Shown here in pieces: positions 48,889 through 59,468 of a stretch of 64,000 nt of DNA; the stretch's first letter is position 1; the number at the start of each line of letters is the position of its first letter. The stretch is from Phymatolithon calcareum (taxonomy: Eukaryota > Rhodophyta > Florideophyceae > Hapalidiales), in the NCBI GenBank assembly GCA_977006965.1, contig OZ345359.1, positions 868,001 through 932,000 of the forward strand, in the 5' to 3' direction. Under the pieces are notes generated by a model, which worked only from the letters and a program-made list of their open reading frames with translations, ran no database searches and was not told where the DNA came from. A program made the position numbers and the translations under genes.

Positions 48889-50461
48889 CTAGCGTCTTGA
48901 TACAGTTCGTCCACTACAGCGTAGGAGTAGATGCTCAACGGTTTCCGTGGTTCCCACTGAGCAAACCTTGCATATAGGGTCATAATCAACCGAACCATCT
49001 TGAAAACCTGCCACCAGTGAGCAACAGTCTGCAGCAAGCTGATTAAGGGTGGTTTCAGCGCGCCTGTGGCTTACATTGAGCCCTGGGGGTAGGAACTGCA
49101 TTCTCCTTAGCTTTGTCGAATGGTGCGGTTTGATGATGGACCGCGCAGCTTCTAGGGTTAAAGGTATATTTTGATATGCCACCAGACTTGACTCCGTAAT
49201 GCCTCGTCGAGCAAGCTCGTCCGCTTTTTCGTTCCCAGGGAGACCACAGTGGCTTGGGTTCCAAATTGCTTCTATGGTGATCATGTCATCCATCAGCTCT
49301 CCGTACATCCGTGGTTGTCCGGCCAGCGCATCCAGGGAGCTCATGCTGTCGGTAAACCAGCGAACATGTTGTCCACTTGAGATTTGCAGTTGTTTTATCG
49401 CCTCGAAAGCTCGGACCGCCGCGAATATTTCGGCGTCGAACTATGAACCCACCGCTCCTGTGCTCGTGGCAAGTTCCGACAGTGCTTCTTCCCCGCGTTA
49501 GACCAAGATGCCCGCGCCGCCGATCTGATCAGGTATGCTTTGGTACATATCGAGCGTGTCACCGTCTTCGTCGCAGATATTGATCCGTACGCTGGAGTTG
49601 GTGGAAACCGTCCGGTAGGCGTGTGTGTCTCCAACTTCGTACATTAGTACAATGTCCGGTGGTTTCCGATGTCGGGACTCAAACTTTCAGACCGCCGGAT
49701 GCCTTCCATGTTGGTCTGCATTGAATGTGCTGACGGTGGCAGTGTAACATCCGTCTTCCCATCGTACCGAGACTCTTTCAGCGATGCGTCCGATAGTTTG
49801 CCAAGGCTAACGTCCGTCCAAACTTCGATATCCGCAGGGTGCTCATTACTCATTACCTCGATGAAGTGTTCCGCTGTCGATCGTTTTTCCGCCTCATCCG
49901 CCTTTGCTGAGATTGGCATGTAGAGAATTGAAAGCCTCCCAGACGAGCGGTCCTTCTGGATAGGAATGTAGAGGGAACTCTGTGGTCACGCAAGAATTCC
50001 TTTTGAGACAAGGAGTTCGGCGCTTGACTCACGCCATGAGCCTGGTAGCCGTTTCAAGGGTTTGGTGCGGTCGTTAGACGCTTTCACCACAGGTGCTTCT
50101 GAACCAATACGAAGAGCCTTCTCCATGACTATAGCCGCGTCTTTCTCGCCAAGTTGCTGCAGGCTCTGCATGCCGGTCAACTTGCGTAGACTAGGAATTC
50201 TCGTTGGTTTCAAGAAGCCACGGAAAACACGCGCAGCCTCGCACGTGCCGAATATGTGTCTGAAACCCATGGACCGCATACGATGTCAATCTTTTGGTGT
50301 GACACTTTCTTCAAATCCCATTCATCTATTGAAGAAAACATAAAACTTTTCGCTTGGAGCGTGTGTTGCAATTGCAAAGGTGACGGGGGAAGTTGGGAAT
50401 ATCTCGCTTGCAATCTGTCAACATCAGGGGGACGAGCATTGTGAAAGTAAATGCGGAACAC
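48889..50461 (-). pseudogene. LINE relic C, 3' end with RNase H
   Basis: On the minus strand, successive frames give a LINE C-terminal region (GMQSLQQLGEKDAAIVMEKA and ERKSTAEHFIEV-like helices) followed by an RNase H domain. The latter includes FAAVRAFEAIKQLQISSGQH, VRWFTDSMSSLDALAG and IWNPSHCGLPGNEKADELAR (the catalytic Asp and the H-x-GxxGNExAD motif), then a terminal CKVC...H...C knuckle (DPICKVCSVGTTETVEHLLL). At least two frameshifts and several stops. It resembles I/R1/Jockey LINEs that carry RNase H, and is not continuous with relic B (opposite strand). Confidence 0.75.
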
Positions 50462-50527
50462 TCTACAGTGCTTTGAGCGATCTAGGCAGGTGGATGGAGC
50501 TCTCAGGAATTAATTAGCAGCTTTCCT

Positions 50528-52288
50528 CTACGGTGCTTCACATGGTTCGAATATGAAACTCGTCCACTTGCGTACGGCCGACGCCCATGTGTCTGCAATG
50601 CTTCTCGCTTTGAGACACTGTGCCTCTTCGAGCTGTTCCGCTAGCTCAGTAGCTTTGGGGACTAAGAGATACCGGGATGCATGCAGTCGACGCTCCCTGG
50701 ATAATTCTTCACAAATGTCACAAGGGCAAGGCGCATGAGATGCAGCCACAGATGCCAGCATGTTCGTGCCTGAAGTGGCAGCCGTTTGGCCTTCTTCGAG
50801 CCATGATGGATTTGAAGATGCAAGACGGACTACCATTTCAATACCAGGATACCTTCCTTCCATATACGCATTTGCCAAGTCGCCAGACACATCGGTCTCT
50901 CCGCTAAGGTAGCACTCTCCGAGGCCGTCACTAAACGCAAGCATTATCAATTGCACCAGACAACGCCTCATGATGTCCCTCACTGAATGGAACTCCGATT
51001 TTGAGCGTTGCGGTTCTTGTGAAGCCCCGGACTCCTCTACAAGCAAAAGAAGCTTGCTTTCAGTTGCTTTCCAAAGAGAAAGGTTGTCGTCGGCAAATGA
51101 CCTGAGGCGTTCCAGACAGGATTCTGCGTAGGGTGTGCAGTCTGGCCATGCCATAACTCTGTAGAGCACCAGCTGTCGCGAGCCTTGTTCTCCCAGGCCT
51201 GACACAGGCATATCCGGAAGATTTGTGAAGAATACTGACTCTCTGTTTAGCAGAGTCACAACATCTTGCACACCGGGACTTGCCAGCGCGCGCTGCAGAA
51301 TTTTTGGCGCACGCATGGGATACATCATATCGAACAGCTTGCTGTAATGGGGGTGCCTCACAATGGCGTCGATGGTGGCGATCATAGACCAGAGATGTCT
51401 GAGGGTGCGCTTGTTCGACTTCATCAAGTGCTGGTGGGAATCAAACAGCGTCGCCGCTTCTCGTCGCATGAAGAGCTTCCGTCCTTGCACTCGGTTCGTT
51501 CGTAGCATAAACTCCCAGAACGAGCCCCGCATCTGCAACTTGCCGGTTTGGAAATGGAAGGAGCTGAGATGGGCAATGTGTGCCATGCAAAAGAAGAGAG
51601 TGAGGCCGACGACGGTGATAATTTGAAGCAGAAAATGGAATATGAGTGCAACAGGCCATAGCGTGAAGTGACCGATCCATAGCACAATGTTCGGTCCTGC
51701 GTTTCTAGGGTGATAGGCCTGCTGCAGCTGATACATTAGCACGGCTGCTTCACCACCGTAATGGCCAACCTCTGGGTCGGAAATGCGGTTCTCGCCATTG
51801 TGCCAGACAGCACTTGCAAGTTGCAACAGCTCGGAACACATTAACTCCTCGCGCGTTGCGTACAGCATTTGTTCCGCCCAGATAAGTGCCTTATTCACAT
51901 TGACCCAAATCAAAAGACCGAGGTCGATTCGAGTGATTAGTGGTGTGAGTACCACCAGAATGTACTCAGACGACGAGAGATCTTGGGCACCGTAGCGCTG
52001 GCGGATGGGACCGGCCGCAGCGGCAGTTATGACGAGAACGACAAGAACACCAATGGTTTCTGAGCCTCGGTCTTGCACGGACAACACTGTCGAGGGCACT
52101 GCGCTCGTGGCAACCGCAATACCGAGGATAAACTGGGTGATGAGCCCGAGAACCGCATCGGGAAGCTTGGTCTGTTGAGTGGAGTCACCGCGTTGCTGAT
52201 GTAGGGCTGCACTACCGGCGACGGAGATCAACGCAGCGAGAAATACACAGGCGCCGAGGATTCGCGCTGGATTGCCCGGTGAAAGCAT
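50528..52288 (-). CDS. Polytopic membrane protein, family not recognised
   Basis: 586 aa, single exon, ATG at 52288. Hydrophobic segments, likely membrane helices, lie at about 9-29, 46-66, 78-96, 108-135 (with a charged gap) and 198-235 (long enough for two). The rest (240-586) is soluble and charged, with a Cys-containing stretch near 525-535 (HAPCPCDICEEL) that could bind metal or a disulfide. No signal-type cleavage site, no channel or transporter motif, and no homology that I can name; a bestrophin-like resemblance was considered and dropped. Codon use and length indicate a real gene. Divergent from CBP20 across a 1.5-kb palindrome-rich spacer. Confidence 0.75.
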   Translation of the reverse strand: MLSPGNPARILGACVFLAALISVAGSAALHQQRGDSTQQTKLPDAVLGLITQFILGIAVATSAVPSTVLSVQDRGSETIGVLVVLVITAAAAGPIRQRYGAQDLSSSEYILVVLTPLITRIDLGLLIWVNVNKALIWAEQMLYATREELMCSELLQLASAVWHNGENRISDPEVGHYGGEAAVLMYQLQQAYHPRNAGPNIVLWIGHFTLWPVALIFHFLLQIITVVGLTLFFCMAHIAHLSSFHFQTGKLQMRGSFWEFMLRTNRVQGRKLFMRREAATLFDSHQHLMKSNKRTLRHLWSMIATIDAIVRHPHYSKLFDMMYPMRAPKILQRALASPGVQDVVTLLNRESVFFTNLPDMPVSGLGEQGSRQLVLYRVMAWPDCTPYAESCLERLRSFADDNLSLWKATESKLLLLVEESGASQEPQRSKSEFHSVRDIMRRCLVQLIMLAFSDGLGECYLSGETDVSGDLANAYMEGRYPGIEMVVRLASSNPSWLEEGQTAATSGTNMLASVAASHAPCPCDICEELSRERRLHASRYLLVPKATELAEQLEEAQCLKARSIADTWASAVRKWTSFIFEPCEAP

Positions 52289-52524
52289 TCTTGCGATATG
52301 TGAATTGACCTCAAAGGTGGTAGAAGCATGACATTCTCGCTTGGGGCATTAGTGCGGGGGACACGAGTTTGTAGTTCAACTGAACAGCAGTACAATTGTA
52401 TTTACAGTCCTAAGCTGCATGTGCTCCCCGGATCGCCAGTGCAGATGTACCGGTGCGGAGGCAAAAACTGGAATAAGCATTCTTGTTCAACAATCCAGTC
52501 CTCCGTTTCTACTGTACCATAGGA

Positions 52525-52609
52525 TTTTTGGTAATTCTTGATGTGCTGTACAATATCCCCAATACTAATACTAGTATTGGGGATACAGCACATCGAGAAT
52601 TACCAAGAA
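52525..52609. repeat. Long imperfect hairpin (85 bp)
   Basis: Left arm GGTAATTCTTGATGTGCTG pairs with right arm CAGCACATCGAGAATTACC (one wobble). After a 5-nt bulge, the inner stem CCCCAATACT/AGTATTGGGG closes on a 6-nt loop. It resembles a small foldback or MITE; no TSD identified. Confidence 0.75.
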
Positions 52610-53270
52610 GTCAAAACCTATAGAAATGGTTCCCAGATTTGGGTATGCAGTAATACTGTATGGAACTCTCCTTAGAACTTTAGAGACTAAAATGTCGCAA
52701 ATTATGTAGAAGAAGGTCACCCATGGTTTTACGACAGTTTGTATGAAAACAAGTGTTCTGAGAGCTGCTTCATATTCTCGTTGTGTTCAGAGTGTTGTCG
52801 GTATTACCCAAAGATTTTTTTTAAAAAAATCATTGAATAAAATCATTGGATATAAATTGTATTATTTATTTTTTAAAATAAAGCAGTATATTCACATTTA
52901 TTAAAATAAAATGTGAATGTACTTCCTTTGGGTCAATAAGTTCCATACACATGTTCAGTAAATAACCAGTAAACATAGGCGTTGTGTCTCTGATACGTAT
53001 GCAACTAAAGTTTACGGAGCTCGGTAGCCTTGGCACATTCATTGAACAAGTATATTTCCAAGAAAAGAAGGAAAAGAACTTCCGTGTACGTTAAGTATTG
53101 CCGCCAATCAACAATTTTCTGAAGTCTTCGACAGCAAAACTTGCTAGAATCACACTGAGGCTATGTACTGCCAATAAAACTCGATCAACTACCTTGCAGA
53201 AGTCCACCTTAACGTTTCAGTCCCTAAAGAGTTTATTAAAAACGTGCTTAGAAGTTAGCCCAGAAAATTT
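52610..53270. repeat. AT-rich palindrome cluster upstream of CBP20
   Basis: Includes GATTTTTTTTAAAAAAATC (52813-52831) and a stem-loop of ATTCACATTT/AAATGTGAAT (about 52890-52918). Neither has coding content. Confidence 0.6.
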
Positions 53271-53316
53271 TTTGTTGCAATTATCGTTTTTTTAAAAAAA
53301 CGATAATTGCAACAAA
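53271..53316. repeat. 46-bp perfect spacerless palindrome
   Basis: Every base from 53271 to 53316 pairs with its mirror about the centre 53293/53294, whose core is T7A7. Arms are 23 bp. No gene overlaps. Confidence 0.9.
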
Positions 53317-53380
53317 TTATTCTGCGTAGCGTTTGGAAAACAGTCAAAAAATATACATGGGCGGTGTATCGTTCCTGTCG

Positions 53381-53426
53381 CTGACACCACGTTGTGATTT
53401 TTTTTAAAAAAAGAACGTGATGTCAC
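53381..53426. repeat. Imperfect palindrome with T/A core
   Basis: CTGACACCACGTT pairs with AACGTGATGTCAC (two mismatches) around a T8A8-type core. The motif AAAACAGTCAAA occurs on both sides (53339 and 53434 regions). Confidence 0.55.
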
Positions 53427-53803
53427 TTTTTCAAAACAGTCAAATTCTGCGTCGTCATTACATAAATTACAGCTTCGCTCAAATTATATTTGTCACTGAA
53501 TCAGAACTGCCCTCGAACCAAACTCCGCTGAAACGTCGCACAACCGTAAAGAAGAAATGCAGGTGAGCTTACAAAATCAATCTTACAGAACCTCATTTCA
53601 AAAGTAAATTTGTTTGTGATGATTGTAATTATATCTTCAATCTCTCCACAGGCCGTAATTGCGACACGATCTTTCGAGGGGCAAGTTTCGAACGTGCGTG
53701 CCACATCTACGACGGCTTGAACATCATTTCCAGCCAAGGTTAAAGGCTGCGTGCCACCCAACCGACACCAGCCACTCTGCGCCAGGTCGCTCCTCGACAG
53801 ACC

Positions 53804-54804
53804 ATGGCTGACCTGTATCAAGTCTCGCAGAAGCCCATCAGTCTCTACAAAGACCGCCGCTATTCCGGAGATTTGGTAGGTGAACCCGCTCTATAGCATC
53901 TTTTCTATATGGCCGCGCGTTCCCGTTCTGTCGTGCTAATCATCTTTTTACGGTCTCAATGCCTCTGCAGGAAGCGCGCGAAAGGCTTCTACGACGCTCA
54001 ACGACTCTCTACGTTGGAAACCTTTCCTTTTACACGAATGAAGAGCAAGTGTTTGAGCTGTTTTCTAAGGCCGGTGAAATACGACGCATAATCATGGGAC
54101 TCGACCGCATCAGAAAGACTCCATGCGGCTTCTGCTTCGTCGAATACTTTACGCGCGACGCAGCGGAGAACAGCGTGCGTTTCCTCTCCGGCTCCAAACT
54201 CGACGAGCGCGTCATTCGCGTCGACTATGACACCGGTTTTGAACCGGGACGGCAGTTCGGACGTGGCCGCTCCGGTGGACAGGTACGCGACGAATACCGC
54301 CAAGATTACGACCCTGGACGCGGTGGCTACGGCAAGGCCGGTGAGCAATCCGGAATGACTGGTATGCAAATGTGGGGCGATGAGGCGCCCATGGCCCCAA
54401 TGTCCAATGGTGGACAGCGCTATTTCGGGCCTGACCGCGGACGGGGGTGGGGCGGCAGAGGGGGCGGTCGTGGACGGCGAGGAAGAGGGCGCGGCGGATA
54501 TGGTCCGCCACCGCCGAGAGGGTACTACGATGAGGGCAGAGGATTCGATGGGCGACCACCTAAGCGGAGAAGGGATTTTGACGGACGGTTCGATGAAGGG
54601 CCTGGGTGGGATGGGCCGCGCGCTGGGCGAGGGAAAATGGCGCGTATGGATGACTACGGACATGGGCCAAATGGCGGCGGTAGGTTTGCCGAGAATGTGA
54701 CACAGAGAGAAGGACCTGCGCCAAATCGGGAAGAAGGTGCTGCTGATGATGCACCGCCGACAAGAAATGCTAGGTTTGAGCGTGGTAAGGATGAAGAGGA
54801 GTAA
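53804..54804 (+). CDS. CBP20: Nuclear cap-binding protein 20 (CBP20), two exons
   Basis: Exon 1 53804-53875 and exon 2 53971-54804, intron of 95 nt (GTAGGT...CTGCAG), 301 aa. Exon 1 gives [20 protein letters not shown], exon 2 continues with [20 protein letters not shown]. The RRM holds RNP2 (TLYVGNLSF) and RNP1 (CGFCFVEYF), and the cap-clamping C-terminal segment ([33 protein letters not shown]) is almost identical to known CBP20. The tail beyond about residue 150 is an RG/RGG-rich and acidic region longer than in animals and resembling plant CBP20. With CBP80 the protein binds the m7G cap for splicing, export and pioneer translation. The start is fixed by the conserved first exon. Confidence 0.95.
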
Positions 54805-55192
54805 GTGTTTTACATAGGAGGCGCTATTTCTACAGCTCCTTATGAAGCGTGTTTGTCTTGAGTCCCACGAGCTTGTTGCATGCGATAGGATGCCAGGTCT
54901 GACTCTCATTGGACCGGTGCTTGACGTCGCGGTACTAGTAGCATTTTGCTTCACAATGGACCATTGCCTGACGTGGCTCGCCGTCCGCGAAGTGCGTGGA
55001 TAGTGCCTTGACGTCGATATCCAAAAGAGTATCACCGCTGTTAACAAAATGGCAATTTGGATTCAATGCTGTTGTAATCTTCGGGTTGTTTACTGCACCG
55101 TGCAGCACGACGGTATAATCGGGCGGAAGTTGATTCCGCGTAGATTAATATTGCCTCCATTCCAAAAGCCAACAAAGTTTTCATTTCCTTCA
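54805..55192. other. 3' spacer between convergent CBP20 and SDR gene
   Basis: About 390 bp of presumed 3' untranslated sequence of both genes. No feature recognised. Confidence 0.4.
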
Positions 55193-56257
55193 TTAACTGC
55201 TTTTCACCATACCGCCAAGAATACCTTCTTGCACCGCCAGATGCGCAAGGCCGTGCATATAAGTTGGAAACTTCAATGAGACCCCAAGCACATCCTTAAT
55301 TTTCCTATTTAAAACGCGCTTGCTCGTACGATATCGGTCTCTCTCATTGGCAAGGTCCGATTTCTCGTCGTTACTGCTACAAACTGGCACCGTTTCGCCT
55401 GCGCTTTCAAGTAGTCGTCGGGCGCATTCGAAAACCTGCGCCCTCGTAGCCGGCATGTCGTCAGCGACGTTGAAAATATCGCCTCCCGCATCCGCCCGTC
55501 TTGCGGCTGCGCAAATGGTAGTCACGACGTCATCCACGAAGACGCGGGACACGAGTAGATCGCCGGCGGTGCGCGCTCGAGCAAGCGAGGACGCATCGCG
55601 GCGAAGGGTGTGCAAGGCGCTCCTGCCGGGGCCGTACACACCGGCCAGACGAAAAATGTCTGGACTGTCAGGCAGCGCAAGCCATTCGCGCTCGGCGATC
55701 AATCGGGAATGTCCCGAGGGTGACACTGGCTCGGTAGAGAAATTCTCATCCACTTCTACGCCCCTGGCGTCGGCGTATACGCTGGTGCTTGAGAGATAGC
55801 CCTGTTGCCGTGTCAGTTGCTGTTGCGCAGCCCAAGGCAGGAATTACAATTTGGAGCACGGGGCGTACCTTCCATTGCAGATGTGGGGCTTGAGCGAATT
55901 GTTTACCGTGTAGGCGTAATACAGGATCAACGCCTTCCGATGCAGGTGGTAATGTGGCCAGCAAGTGCGTGGTGGACTGGAGCGCGTCGAGGACTGCTGG
56001 GATGTCGGAGAAGCAGACGGCCTGCTTTCCGGACTGCTTGAGATCTGCAGCTTGGGACTGCGTACGCGTGACGCGGGTGATGGAACAGTCGATGGTGGCT
56101 ACAGGGAAATCAGTCAGTTGATGAGGTGGTTGCGGGAGAGCGGCGCGTGATGATGAAATGGAATTGCATGCGTACAGAGATGGGCACAAAGCGTTTCGCC
56201 TATGTATCCTGCGCCGAAGAGGAGAACATGGGCGCCCGGGACAAAGGTGAGCGCCAT
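55193..56257 (-). CDS. NAD(P)-binding epimerase-like SDR protein, three exons
   Basis: Exons 56257-56176, 56098-55869 and 55801-55193; introns of 77 and 67 nt (donors GTACGC, acceptors CTGTAG and CAACAG), giving 306 aa. The Rossmann turn is VLLFGAGYIGETLCAHL, a reduced GxGxxG-type loop. The active-site region reads YLSSTSVYADARGVEVDENF with the SSTSVY strand of extended SDRs, followed by RLIAEREWLAL, FRLAGVYGPGRSAL, SRVFVDDVVTTICAAARR and DIFNVADDMPATRAQVFECA. This matches the YeeZ/plant plastid NAD-epimerase-like group, whose substrate is unknown. The YxxxK pair of classical SDRs is not obvious, so catalysis is uncertain. The two-intron model is inferred from frame continuity. Confidence 0.82.
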
Positions 56258-56703
56258 GCTGGCGACCTGAATTGTGATCGACCCGTGCGTCTCCTAGCTC
56301 ACATCGTTGACATGAAATGCCGTCTTAACTGTACCCCTCAATTTGTGTATCTCGATATTAGGGTGTGATCCCATGCTAGCCAATAGTATTGGTGAATTGA
56401 AAACTACCAAAATATTACTCAAATTTATGCCGCACTGAGTCAAGACTCCAGCGTGGAGTGTGAGATTGATCGCGAAACAGTCCGTAGAGACCCGGTGAGT
56501 CAAAAACCAGGCGTCGCACTTGGGAATGTCGGTTAGCGGGGATATTTTGATATCATCTGGCCCGGCCCATCCCTGTTTCCTCCGACGACATTAGATCTAA
56601 CGCTCGAGAAGGACCTCTAGGTAAAGTTGTCATCGGTCTATGTTGACAACGCTCCACATGCAAAAACGAGGCTTCGTTTTGCCAAATCAGCATTTGAGAA
56701 TCG
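56258..56703. other. Upstream region of the SDR gene
   Basis: About 450 bp. Presumed SDR promoter at the left end; no defined element or gene seen. Confidence 0.35.
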
Positions 56704-56750
56704 AGAAAGAACTCAGAACCTGTAGGTCCTACAGGCTCTGAGTTCTTTCT
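56704..56750. repeat. 47-bp palindrome with one mismatch
   Basis: Arms of 23 bp (AGAAAGAACTCAGAACCTG and onward) mirror about a single central T at 56727; the only mismatch is A56718/C56736. No gene overlaps. Confidence 0.88.
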
Positions 56751-58044
56751 GTCAGTCCTACCCTAAGGATATGACGGACTTCTTGAGATCCGAGGCCTTC
56801 CCGTCGTTTTGCACACTCTGTGAGAGCTGCAGCAAGAATTTTACCGGGTCAGTAATTCAAGAAGAGCATCACCAAACAGACCAATCATAGGAAATAAGTC
56901 CCTAGCTACTCGAAACTAAGCAACAACTGAGGAGGCGTTGTTTGAACACTCAAAAACTGTGGAGCTTTTCAAAAAATAATTGTGCTTGCCAATGTAGGCG
57001 TGCAACTTACTTCTATTTCCAATGCCATCAGCTCAAGTTGGGGGAGGTTGAGAATTATCACGCAACAATTCGTCCGTGGTACGCTGATGTGGTCAATCGC
57101 CGTAGCCGGGAAGAGAAGACCCATATTTACTGTAGAATGATAATGAGGGCCTACTCAGTAATAATATACTGTACGTTTGCCCAATTGAAAAAAGATTTTT
57201 TGTGTCGTGGCCTCGCTAAGACACAGGCCTGAATAAAAGGAATTCAGTGCACGGTAAGCTTGGAGCATATCGAATTCTCTTTCTGAAGCTGGCGTGCGCC
57301 ATAAGGACAGGCATTTGAGTTGTTGGGGGTTTCGAGGCAGAAACTCTTGTAGCCACGACCTCTCCTCTTCCATGCCTAATTCTTGTGTACAATTTTAAAA
57401 AATTGTCCAGAAGAAACGGCTGTGGATGGTGAGAAGTAGAATTTGTTGGCTGCATTTAGTCGTGCACGAAGTAATGTATTGACTGGGGATCAGGGATCGT
57501 CCCAATTCAATTTTATTGCAATTTTCTATTTATTGCAGAGAGGTTTAGCTATTGCAAGCCTAGGTGGAGCATAGTTTCCAATTATAATGCAAATTAGATC
57601 CGTGCGGTTTACTTCTAGTTGGCGCTCTGCCTTTAGTTGCACTTTTCGAAACCTAGCTTCGTCTGGACCGCATGGGTCTGTCCGTTGCACAGCACCTACA
57701 GGAACCAAGGTTGCACCTGCGTGCATTCAGTAAAACCGTGTTGCACCTAATATTACTCGCAGAATCCTAATGGCAATTGGTACTGCGAGAAGTACCTCAA
57801 TTGCAATTTTCATTGCCTGCGAAAAATTCTATTGGTCTTGATTGCCTCATTGCTCCACTGGAAGCAATAGCTAAAATTTTAATTGGGACAAACCCTGCTT
57901 GGGAGCGAAAAGGCGGGTTTAAGGGAAGCCTCAGGCTTACCTGTTCGGGGATCGGTTTGCGACACCAAGATAAAATTATATCTCCCTGCCGTTTAACAGA
58001 TATTTAGCAGATTTCAGAGAGTGAGAAACTTGTCGTAGATCAGC
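56751..58044. other. Intergenic, possible diverged MITE
   Basis: GTCCCAATT near 57507 and its inverse AATTGGGAC near 57890 bracket about 380 bp rich in TTGCAATTTTC motifs, but no target duplication was found, so a transposon is only suggested. No gene supported. Confidence 0.25.
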
Positions 58045-58362
58045 ATGAGTCAAGAAGACTTGCAAGCTATAGTCGAGCTTGCGCATGACCGGACAAATTT
58101 AGGCCCATGCAAGAAAAAGTCGTTCCCAATTAGAATTCGCCCCTTGAAAGCATTCTTCGAAAGAAAGGCTACAGTGCACAATTCTGCGAGATTCATACCA
58201 TCTACAGAGCCGCACTACATGGATGCCGCGAAGGTAGACGGATTGCTTGTCCCTCAAACATCGAGAATGGAAGCACCTTCATCATCTAGTCCCAAGAGTC
58301 AACTCGCCCAGTGTTTTGTTACTCTCCTGGATGGTGGACGCGCCAACAAAAGTGTTGGCTAG
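58045..58362 (+). CDS. Hypothetical short open frame, 105 aa
   Basis: ATG-started (MSQEDLQAIVELAHDRTN) with a protein-like first half and a basic segment (FPIRIRPLKAFFERK). Continues in another frame with FRVICEKFSSEDDKFPSFLV, so it may be a decayed larger gene. No family recognised. Confidence 0.25.
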   Translation: MSQEDLQAIVELAHDRTNLGPCKKKSFPIRIRPLKAFFERKATVHNSARFIPSTEPHYMDAAKVDGLLVPQTSRMEAPSSSSPKSQLAQCFVTLLDGGRANKSVG

Positions 58363-59324
58363 GGAAACCCATACATCGATACATGCTGGTTCCAAAATTT
58401 CGGGTAATTTGTGAAAAGTTTTCTAGCGAAGACGACAAATTCCCATCCTTTCTGGTGTACATTTGCTCATCAGCAGCCATTGATTTGGTTGCAATATCCA
58501 CTATCCAGGAAGTCGAACAAGCGACTGGATGATGGACGTGTTGGGAATGGATGTAATGACTGGAACGTATGCCCCTCTGTTTTCGCTGACGGTCATCACA
58601 ACCGCCGTAAAATGGTCGTACAGTCCAAGATCCCGACTAAACACCGTACTCTACCTGGCACACAGCGCAATCACTCTGTTCAAAATGCCCATACCCATGC
58701 CAAAATGGTCATCTTCACGGCGTCCCACCGCATCCAAAACCGGCACTACACCGCCATTCTTCACGCCTACACAGTGCTAAAATGGGCATCATGAACGGCA
58801 CATCAGTGTACTGTACAATACAGCACTACAGTTGACATGATCCGAAACCGCTGTCGTCGCGAAGCACGCACACAACTCACCTGAAGCAGAAGCGGCATCG
58901 CGAAACCTCAAAACGAGCTTTTCATTCACGGCGCATGTTCTTGTTATCAAATGCAAGGCGCGAATGAGATCATTCTTCATGTATTGCATTTGATAAATTC
59001 TTTCCCGCTTTTTCACTGGTCCAGCTCATGACTCCGCTCATCTGTATCAAACATATCTTGCACGTTAGCTGTGTTGGCGAAAAACAATTTCCCACCCCTC
59101 TCCCACGACTCGCCAACCGTTCGGCATATGACACCGGCACCGTACATACACTTGAACGACGAATGAACGTGCGTGCTTGCTGCGACCACTGTGCATCACA
59201 AATCTCAGTCGAAGCCGGAAAAAACTTCTTTTTCTACCAAGCCAATGTGAAACCAGCTGTCTGTACACATCCCTTCCACCGCTCGCTCCTCGTCGCCCAG
59301 TATTCCAACGCCCGCATCATCCCA
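58363..59324. other. Intergenic, nothing supported
   Basis: Contains repeated CAAAATGGTCRT-like words near 58610-58720 but no clear repeat unit or gene. Confidence 0.35.
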
Positions 59325-59332
59325 CATATTTA
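59325..59332 (+). promoter_or_regulatory. TATA-like element
   Basis: ATATTTAA about 140 bp upstream of the ATG at 59469, with a C-rich, A-poor leader between. A plausible core promoter of the small membrane protein gene; consensus match only. Confidence 0.3.
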
Positions 59333-59468
59333 AGCCGATCTGAGCTCGCCACGCCAACCCCCCTACATACACACACGCACAAGCACAAGCACGATCTGCC
59401 GCACCGCGTCGCAGCCCCGCAACAGCAAGAACGCGTCGATTCCGCCACCGCAACCGACTAGGAGGAAA

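Noticed and set aside
50528-52288. Bestrophin-like chloride channel
   Set aside because: Apart from a bundle of hydrophobic segments there is no bestrophin signature; the resemblance is not specific.
57500-57890. Second MITE with GTCCCAATT ends
   Set aside because: Inverted ends are short and imperfect and no target duplication was found, so it is not listed as an element.
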